A DNA stretch of 64,000 nt, from the NCBI RefSeq assembly GCF_030687835.1, contig NZ_CP117449.1, positions 1,426,001-1,490,000 of the forward strand. Reading direction: 5' to 3'. The translations under genes and the position numbers were made by a program. The DNA comes from Pseudomonas hefeiensis. Its GTDB lineage: Bacteria; Pseudomonadota; Gammaproteobacteria; Pseudomonadales; Pseudomonadaceae. The notes under the pieces were generated by a model, which saw only the letters and a list, made by a program, of their open reading frames with translations, was not told where the DNA came from and did not search any database. Of this stretch, positions 59,007 through 64,000 are shown piece by piece (position 1 is the first letter of the stretch; every line of letters starts with the position of its first letter).

Positions 59007-60434
59007 TTAAAGGGAATTCAGGAACGCCAGCAACGCAGCCCGTTGCTCGGCATTGAACGCTAGGACCTGTTGCTGCGCCGCTTGCGCTTCGCCGCCATGC
59101 CACAGAACGGCTTCGAGCAGGTTGCGCGCGCGACCGTCGTGCAAGAACTGGGTGTGACCACCGACGGCTTCGGTCAGACCGACGCCCCACAGCGGCGGGG
59201 TCCGCCAGTCACGGCCGCTGGCCTTGAATTCGCTGCGGTTATCGGCCAGGCCTTCGCCCATGTCGTGCAACAGCAGGTCGGTGTAAGGGCGGACGACCTG
59301 GTTTGCCAGTTCCGGTTCGGCAGCGTTGGCGGACGTGGTGTATTTCGGTGTGTGGCACGACTGGCAGCCGGCCTGGAAAAACAGATTCTTGCCGGCCAGC
59401 ACCTGAGGCGAGTTCACCTCGCGCCGGGCCGGCACGGCGACGTTGCGGCTGTAGAACAGCACCAGCCGCAGAATGTTGTCGCTGACCTCCGGCTCGCCAT
59501 CGGGGCCGTTGCCGTTCGGCGCGCGCTTGCAGTCGATCTGGACTTGGGTGCAGTCGTCGAATGGCCGCAGACTTGTGGTAAGACCCATGTCACCGGAAAA
59601 GGCGTGGACATTCTGTTGGTTGAGGTTCGGTTGTCCGGCCTTCCAGCCGAAACGTCCCAATACGGTTTTTTGCTGGATATCGTCCCAGACCTGGTTTGGC
59701 CGGCCGGTGATGCCGTTGTTCTCCCGGGCCTGGGCTTGAGCGTTGGCCAGGATAGCTTCATCGGGGATGGCTTCGAGCAGCCCCAGGCCGATCATCGGCG
59801 GTGCGACGCGGGCCGAAAGGCGTGTGTCGGGGTGCATCGGACCATAGCCCAGTTGGGTAATCTGCAGGTGCGGCTTGCGCAGTTCTACGACCGTGCCGTC
59901 CTTAAAATGCACCGGGACCGGCGTGTAATCGACCCGCACCTTGCCTTCGGGAACGACGCCGGGCACGGACATGTCCTGCAATTGCCCGCCATAGGTCGGC
60001 TCCGGCACCACCCCCAGTTGTTCAATGATCTTGGCGTAGGGCGGGGCATCGGGAATCGACAGGCGCACCAGCATCGACACAGCGTTCGCCGCGTCCGGTG
60101 CCGGCGGATGGCCGCGACCGTCCTTGATGTGGCAGTTCTGGCAGGCGTTGGTATTGAACAATGGTCCAAGGCCGTCTCGGGCGGTGGTGGTCGATGGCGC
60201 GATCACCCAGGGGCTGCGGAAAAAACTGTTGCCCACGGCGAAGTCCACGCGCCGCGAAGGCGGCAGGTTGGCCGAGGGCAAAGAAAAGGCGTTCTGATCA
60301 CTCTTGCGCACCGTCGCCCCGCCTGCGGACCGGGCTTCGCCGGGTTCGGCCTGGGTAAAACGCGGGGCATCATCGCAGGCACTCAGGCCCAGGGCCATGA
60401 ACAGAGTGCATAAGCGAAGAGGCAGCGACGGCAT
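59007..60434 (-). CDS. Di-haem cytochrome c lipoprotein (thiol oxidoreductase-like)
   Basis: A 475-residue lipoprotein (LGLSAC lipobox). Two haem-c sites are visible: CQNCH (about residue 98) and CQSCH (about 351). It belongs to the family annotated as di-haem thiol oxidoreductase, found with imelysin genes. A role in oxidising or reducing iron or its ligands at the outer surface of the periplasm is an inference from the cluster. The start at 60434 is preferred because it begins the signal sequence (PSLPLRLCTLFMALG). Confidence 0.88.
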   Translation of the reverse strand: MPSLPLRLCTLFMALGLSACDDAPRFTQAEPGEARSAGGATVRKSDQNAFSLPSANLPPSRRVDFAVGNSFFRSPWVIAPSTTTARDGLGPLFNTNACQNCHIKDGRGHPPAPDAANAVSMLVRLSIPDAPPYAKIIEQLGVVPEPTYGGQLQDMSVPGVVPEGKVRVDYTPVPVHFKDGTVVELRKPHLQITQLGYGPMHPDTRLSARVAPPMIGLGLLEAIPDEAILANAQAQARENNGITGRPNQVWDDIQQKTVLGRFGWKAGQPNLNQQNVHAFSGDMGLTTSLRPFDDCTQVQIDCKRAPNGNGPDGEPEVSDNILRLVLFYSRNVAVPARREVNSPQVLAGKNLFFQAGCQSCHTPKYTTSANAAEPELANQVVRPYTDLLLHDMGEGLADNRSEFKASGRDWRTPPLWGVGLTEAVGGHTQFLHDGRARNLLEAVLWHGGEAQAAQQQVLAFNAEQRAALLAFLNSL

Positions 60435-60538
60435 TGGACTTCCTGGAAGACGAGTGAAACGAGGGCGCAAAGTCTAACAGGGCGCAGGGGTTTGAATAAG
60501 AGGAATTATCGTTTGGTTCGAGGCGGGGCAGTTTGGCC

Positions 60539-60624
60539 TGTGGGAGCAAAGCTTGCTCGCGATAGAGGCGCGTCGATTCTGAAAGATCGCGTCGCGTCCA
60601 TCGCGGGCAAGCCTTGCTCCCACA
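60539..60624. repeat. REP doublet, GGGAGCAAAGCTTGCTCGCGA variant
   Basis: Inverted REP pair between the di-haem lipoprotein gene and the Cpx-like sensor gene; the right arm has GCGGGCAAGCCTTGC. Confidence 0.88.
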
Positions 60625-60634
60625 ATGCGCAGGC

Positions 60635-61975
60635 TCAGGGCTGAACGACCGCCCCTGGCACCAACGGTAACTCCAGGCTCGCGATGAACCCGCCCTCGGG
60701 ATGGTTGGCCAGCACCAGTGCGCCGCCATGACGCTCGGCGGCGCGACGGGCGATGGCCAGACCCAGGCCATGGCCGGCGGCGGTCTGGCCGGGGGCGCGA
60801 TAGAACGGCTCGCCCAACTGACCCAGGTGTTCGGCCTCCACGCCTGGACCGTGGTCGCGCACGCTGATCAGGATCCGTTCGCCCTGGCGCACCGCGCGCA
60901 TCTCGATCGGCTGCCCGGCCGGATTGAAGCGCTGAGCGTTGCGCAGCAGGTTATCCAGGGCCCGTTCGATCATGGTCGGCCAGCCTTTGAGGGCCAGGTT
61001 CGGCTCAACGTCCAATCGCACGCTTTGTTCCGGTGAGGCCAACTGCGTGTCTTTTTGCAGGGTCATCAGCAGCTCGTTGAGGTCCACCTCTTCAGCGCCA
61101 GCATTGTCGGCATCGACCCGGGCCAATACCAGGATTTCGCTGATCAGCGCCTCCAGGCGATCACATTCGCGGGTCAGGCGCGGCCAGAGTTTTTCACGCT
61201 CCTGAGGGCTGGCCCGTTCCGCCAGCGCCAGGGCGATGCGCAGTCGTGCCAGGGGCGAGCGCAATTCGTGGGACACATCGCGCAGTAATTGACGCTGGCT
61301 GGCGATCAGGCTTTGCAGGCGCGCGCCCATACGATTGAAATCGGTGGCCAGCACGCCAAATTCATCCCGGCGGTTGGCCAGTTTGGCGAGGCTGTTCTGC
61401 TGGTAAGTGGCCTGCCCCAGGTCATGCACCGCACCGCGCAGGCGGCTCAGCGGACGGGTGATGGAGAAGGTCACCAGCAGGCTGAACAAGGTCAGCACCA
61501 CCAACGCGATCCCCAGCGCACTCAGAGGCCAGAGCAGGCTGCCGCGGTGCCATGCGTCCAGTTCGGGGTGGGGAATGCGGTAGATGAACAGGTATGTATC
61601 GCCGGTCTTGGCGCTGGTGAATTCGTCGGTCAGGCGCCGCCAGGGCAGGCGCCGGTCGTCGTTGTTCTGTCGCGCCTCGAAGGCTGCGGCGCGACGCGGG
61701 AAAGTGCCGCGGACCACCGGGACGCCGCTTTCGTTGAGCACCTGAACGTTGATGTGATACTGGTGCTTGCGCTGTTGCAGGATCTGCTCGGCGGCGTCTT
61801 CGCCCTGACTTTCGTAGGTTTGCGTCCACTCTTCGGCCAGGGTATTGAGGCCCGGATGGCGGCTGAGGATCCAGGCATCCTGGTTCAGCATGTGGCCCAA
61901 CAGAATCGAAAGCCCTGCAACCAGGGCGATGGCCAGCCAGAAACTGGCCAGGATGCGCCAGAACAGTGAACGCAC
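60635..61975 (-). CDS. cpxS: Cpx-like envelope-stress sensor histidine kinase
   Basis: A 446-residue inner-membrane kinase. Two helices (about 8-30 and 148-168) enclose a periplasmic domain; a HAMP region (SITRPLSRLRGAVHDLG), phosphoacceptor helix DVSHELRSPLARLR and ATPase boxes (NLLRNAQRF, DHGPGV, GHGLGLAIARR) follow. GTG 61975 with GAGG seven bases upstream is the start. It lies downstream of a CpxP/Spy-like gene and a CpxR-like gene, matching PA3206 of P. aeruginosa (CpxS/CpxA). Confidence 0.87.
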   Translation of the reverse strand: MRSLFWRILASFWLAIALVAGLSILLGHMLNQDAWILSRHPGLNTLAEEWTQTYESQGEDAAEQILQQRKHQYHINVQVLNESGVPVVRGTFPRRAAAFEARQNNDDRRLPWRRLTDEFTSAKTGDTYLFIYRIPHPELDAWHRGSLLWPLSALGIALVVLTLFSLLVTFSITRPLSRLRGAVHDLGQATYQQNSLAKLANRRDEFGVLATDFNRMGARLQSLIASQRQLLRDVSHELRSPLARLRIALALAERASPQEREKLWPRLTRECDRLEALISEILVLARVDADNAGAEEVDLNELLMTLQKDTQLASPEQSVRLDVEPNLALKGWPTMIERALDNLLRNAQRFNPAGQPIEMRAVRQGERILISVRDHGPGVEAEHLGQLGEPFYRAPGQTAAGHGLGLAIARRAAERHGGALVLANHPEGGFIASLELPLVPGAVVQP

Positions 61976-61989
61976 GATAAATCCTCGAA

Positions 61990-62025
61990 AACAAAGAAAG
62001 CCCAACGGCGATTTGCCGTTGGGCT
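61990..62025 (-). terminator. Terminator-like hairpin between the CpxP-like gene and cpxS
   Basis: On the minus strand AGCCCAACGGC-AAATC-GCCGTTGGGCT is a perfect 11-pair stem followed by TTCTTTGTTTT. It lies directly before the ribosome site of cpxS, so it would reduce read-through from the CpxP-like gene into the sensor gene. Confidence 0.8.
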
Positions 62026-62041
62026 GGGGAGCGTCAGCGCA

Positions 62042-62488
62042 TTATTGCGCTTTTTGCGGCTGCTGCGCTTTCCAGGCCTTGAACTCGGCCCATTCGGCCC
62101 GACGCTCGGCTTGTTTCTTCTGGATCGCATCAAACTCTTTTTGCTGCTCAGGCTTCAACAACCCGCGGATCTGGGCATCGACTTTTTCGTGCCGGGCCGC
62201 CATTTCATCTTTCATGGCTTTCTGATCGGCTGGCGACAGTTTGGCCAGGTACTTTTCTACCAGTTCGCGGCGCTCGTGGCGCTGTTCGCCCATGATCTTG
62301 TGCATCTGCTGGCGTTGTTCGCGGCTCAGGTCCAGTTGGCTGTACGGACCTTTGCCGTGCATCTGGCCGCCATGACGCGGGCCGTCCATCGGGCCCATTG
62401 GTCCCATCGGGCCGGCGCCTTCAGGCATGGCCATCGCAACGGTAGGCACGGCGGCAGCGAACATCAGAGCGATAAGGGTCTTGCGCAT
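62042..62488 (-). CDS. CpxP/Spy-family periplasmic protein
   Basis: A 148-residue secreted protein: signal peptide RKTLIALMFAAAVPTVAMA, a Gly/Met/His-rich segment (GPMGPMGPMDGPRHGG), and two LTxxQ-type helices (LDLSREQRQQM and LLKPEQQKEFD). This family acts as periplasmic chaperones and, for CpxP, damps the sensor kinase. The Met/His-rich start could bind metal such as copper; that is inference. It matches PA3205, between the CpxR- and CpxS-like genes. GGAGATA precedes the ATG. Confidence 0.88.
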   Translation of the reverse strand: MRKTLIALMFAAAVPTVAMAMPEGAGPMGPMGPMDGPRHGGQMHGKGPYSQLDLSREQRQQMHKIMGEQRHERRELVEKYLAKLSPADQKAMKDEMAARHEKVDAQIRGLLKPEQQKEFDAIQKKQAERRAEWAEFKAWKAQQPQKAQ

Positions 62489-62635
62489 GGTGTATCTCCT
62501 TGTCTCGTTCCCGGTCAGTTCCGGATGTGTTCAGATTACGGAGATCAAGGTCAGCGGCGGTCAGGGGTGCGTAAAGCTTGGGTAAAGACGTTTTGGTGCA
62601 GACCTGACAAATCTGCAGGACCGAGCACAAAGCCC

Positions 62636-62723
62636 TGTGGGAGCAAGGCTTGCCCGCGATGAAGGCAACATTGTCTCTGGGGGAACCGAGGCGCCTGCAT
62701 CGCGAGCAAGCTTTGCTCCCACA
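62636..62723. repeat. REP doublet, GGGAGCAAGGCTTGCCCGCGA variant
   Basis: Inverted REP pair between cpxR and the CpxP-like gene. Its right edge (TTTGCTCCCACAG) is included in the 38-base tandem repeats that follow. Confidence 0.88.
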
Positions 62724-62825
62724 GTCCAGCGGCGCAGTGCTTAGAGGTTTTTGCTCCCACAGTCCAGCGGCGCAGTGCTTAGAGGCTTTTGCTCCCACAG
62801 CCCAGCGGCGCAGTGCTTAAAGGCT
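62712..62825. repeat. Three tandem 38-bp repeats spanning the cpxR 3' end
   Basis: Units start at 62712, 62750 and 62788, all beginning TTTGCTCCCACAG and containing CCAGCGGCGCAGTGCTTA. Each unit combines the outer edge of the REP element with the last codons and stop of cpxR; the third unit holds the functional cpxR stop (62817-62819). The first two are copies left in the 3' flank. Confidence 0.92.
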
Positions 62826-63494
62826 GTAGTAATAACCACGGCTACGCAGCGCCACGATGCGCGGGCGACCGTCGGCGTGAGGGCCGATTTTCTTGCGCAG
62901 GTTGCTCACGTGCATATCGAGGCTACGGTCGTACAGGGTCAGCTTGCGTCCCAGGGCGATCTGCGCCAGATCCTGCTTGTCCAGAGGCTCGCCCGGCTGC
63001 TTGAGCAGCGCTTCGAGCAGGCGGCTTTCGGAAACGGTCAGGGTCTGCTCCTGCTCATCGATGCTGACCACACCACGCACCGGGCTGAAGGTCAGGTCAC
63101 CCAATTCGATCTGGCTGGACACAGCCATGGGGTGGCTGCGGCGCAATACGGCGCGCAGACGCGCGGTCAGTTCCCGCGGGTCGCAAGGTTTGGCCAGGTA
63201 ATCGTCGGCCCCCAGCTCCAGGCCCAGGATACGATCCAGCGGTTCGCCACGGGCCGAGAGCATCAGTACCGGCAGCTCCGGGTGATCGTTGCGCAGTTGC
63301 TTGAGCAACTCCAGGCCGCTGCCGTCGGGCAGCATCACATCCAGCACCACCGCTGCCGGCGCGGTTTCGGCCAGGGCCTTGCGGGCGCTCTGCCCATCGT
63401 GGCAGGCCCGGACCAGAAAACCTTCCTGACCCAGCCAACTGCCGAGGAGCTCACACAGCTCCTGGTCATCATCAATCAGTAACAGCTCGCTCAT
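62817..63494 (-). CDS. cpxR: Cpx-like response regulator
   Basis: A 225-residue OmpR-type regulator: receiver with phosphoacceptor D52 (AAVVLDVMLPDGSG) and a winged-helix domain (LTVSESRLLEALLKQPGEPL; RSLDMHVSNLRKKIG). It matches PA3204 of P. aeruginosa, reported as CpxR that influences efflux-pump expression. Its last codons lie in a 38-base tandem repeat. It is 8 bases after the coiled-coil protein gene on the same strand. Confidence 0.88.
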   Translation of the reverse strand: MSELLLIDDDQELCELLGSWLGQEGFLVRACHDGQSARKALAETAPAAVVLDVMLPDGSGLELLKQLRNDHPELPVLMLSARGEPLDRILGLELGADDYLAKPCDPRELTARLRAVLRRSHPMAVSSQIELGDLTFSPVRGVVSIDEQEQTLTVSESRLLEALLKQPGEPLDKQDLAQIALGRKLTLYDRSLDMHVSNLRKKIGPHADGRPRIVALRSRGYYYSL

Positions 63495-63501
63495 GACTCA
63501 C

Positions 63502-63912
63502 TCAATTTAGCCATTGCCGACGTTGTCTACGTCCACCGCTGGCAAAGATACCGCAGAGCAGGGCCAATAGCGCTACCCCGGCACCAATGACGAACCACTG
63601 CTGCTGATCGGTCAGCAGGCGTGGCAGGGGGCTGGCCTGGGCCTCCTTGAGTTGCAGTTTCAGGCGCTGGTTCTCCTGGCGCAACCGGCCTACCAGCACG
63701 CTCTCGCGTTCGCCGTTGGCATTTTGCAGTTGCTGGGTCAGTTCCTCGCGCATGCGTTCGCTGTTTTTCAAGCGTTGCTGCAATTCGTTGATCTGACTGC
63801 CTGCGCTCAAGGACAAGGGCGTCGAATGACCGCCGTCGGTGCTTTCTTCCCCATGGGCGGGAGCCCCGAACGCCAACGAGACCCATAACAGGCACAGCGG
63901 ACCTTTGCGCAT
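63502..63912 (-). CDS. Coiled-coil membrane protein upstream of cpxR
   Basis: A 136-residue protein with an N-terminal signal (RKGPLCLLWVSLAFGAPAHG), a heptad-like coiled coil (INELQQRLKNSERMREELTQ; LRQENQRLKLQLKEAQ) and one C-terminal membrane helix (WFVIGAGVALLALLCGIFAS) with a basic tail. The layout recalls TIGR04211/YgiM-type proteins but the SH3 domain is absent. The start at 63912 is set by GGAG six bases upstream. It is probably co-transcribed with cpxR; function unknown. Confidence 0.8.
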   Translation of the reverse strand: MRKGPLCLLWVSLAFGAPAHGEESTDGGHSTPLSLSAGSQINELQQRLKNSERMREELTQQLQNANGERESVLVGRLRQENQRLKLQLKEAQASPLPRLLTDQQQWFVIGAGVALLALLCGIFASGGRRQRRQWLN

Positions 63913-64000
63913 TGCAGCTCCTGAATTCCAATCGAGATTAGACAGGTTGTCGGCAGGCAAACGAGAACAATGAGCGATTGAGCGCAATGAGCCGCGAAGG

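Noticed and set aside
62712..62825. CRISPR-like array because of regular repeats
   Set aside because: Units are contiguous 38-base copies with no unique spacers; they are duplications of a REP edge plus the cpxR end.

Overview
The window is a 64 kb piece of a Pseudomonas chromosome, most like the P. fluorescens group. The evidence is high GC with typical pseudomonad codon use, gene order recognisable from P. aeruginosa and P. putida, and many copies of the Pseudomonas REP palindromes (GGGAGCGGGCTTGCTCGCGA type and a second GGCGAGGGGATTTATCCCC type). All names come from reading motifs and from recalled family knowledge; no search was run.

Layout. 1-3.7 kb: glycine cleavage genes gcvP (cut by the window edge) and gcvH, with their TyrR-like sigma-54 activator gcsR; the gcvH promoter carries a sigma-54 -24/-12 element and three GcsR-like sites. 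3.9-6.6 kb: a LysR regulator divergent from a frameshifted metallo-beta-lactamase-fold gene, then an NAD(P)-binding protein. 6.6-19.2 kb: glycerol genes glpM, glpD, glpR, glpK and glpF, interrupted by the acidic amino acid two-component system aauRS and its target transporter aatJQMP, which has a sigma-54 promoter and AauR boxes. 19.5-32.9 kb: ybaK, a PhzF-family gene, an ABC ATPase coupled to argF, a molybdopterin oxidoreductase, grxD, bfrB, bfd, a 2-Cys peroxiredoxin, rnt, pyrC, motY and argG. Both arg promoters carry ArgR sites with 21 bp periodicity. 33.0-34.6 kb: an AT-rich pocket with a membrane protein of unknown role and an orphan LuxR-type response regulator.

34.7-45.3 kb: a PA3496-like small protein, nth, an Rsx/Rnf cluster (rsxE, G, D, B, A) with no rsxC, metG, apbC, a FabG-like reductase, a HugZ-like protein and fxsA. 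45.4-47.5 kb: groES-groEL behind a sigma-32-type promoter. 47.7-52.4 kb: the ColRS envelope-stress locus (PAP2 phosphatase, colR, colS, warA, warB and a small membrane protein). 52.5-56.7 kb: the RND efflux pair mexW/mexV. 56.8-60.4 kb: a DUF1513 protein, an imelysin-like lipoprotein and a di-haem lipoprotein. 60.6-63.9 kb: a Cpx-like system (sensor, CpxP/Spy-like protein, regulator) and a coiled-coil membrane protein.

No tRNA, rRNA, CRISPR array, prophage or insertion sequence was recognised. The most unusual points are the Rsx cluster without rsxC, whose RsxB has no N-terminal membrane anchor and a long charged tail; a triple 38 bp tandem repeat spanning the 3' end of cpxR; a terminator-like hairpin inside the cpx operon; and the paired sigma-54 promoter/activator architectures.
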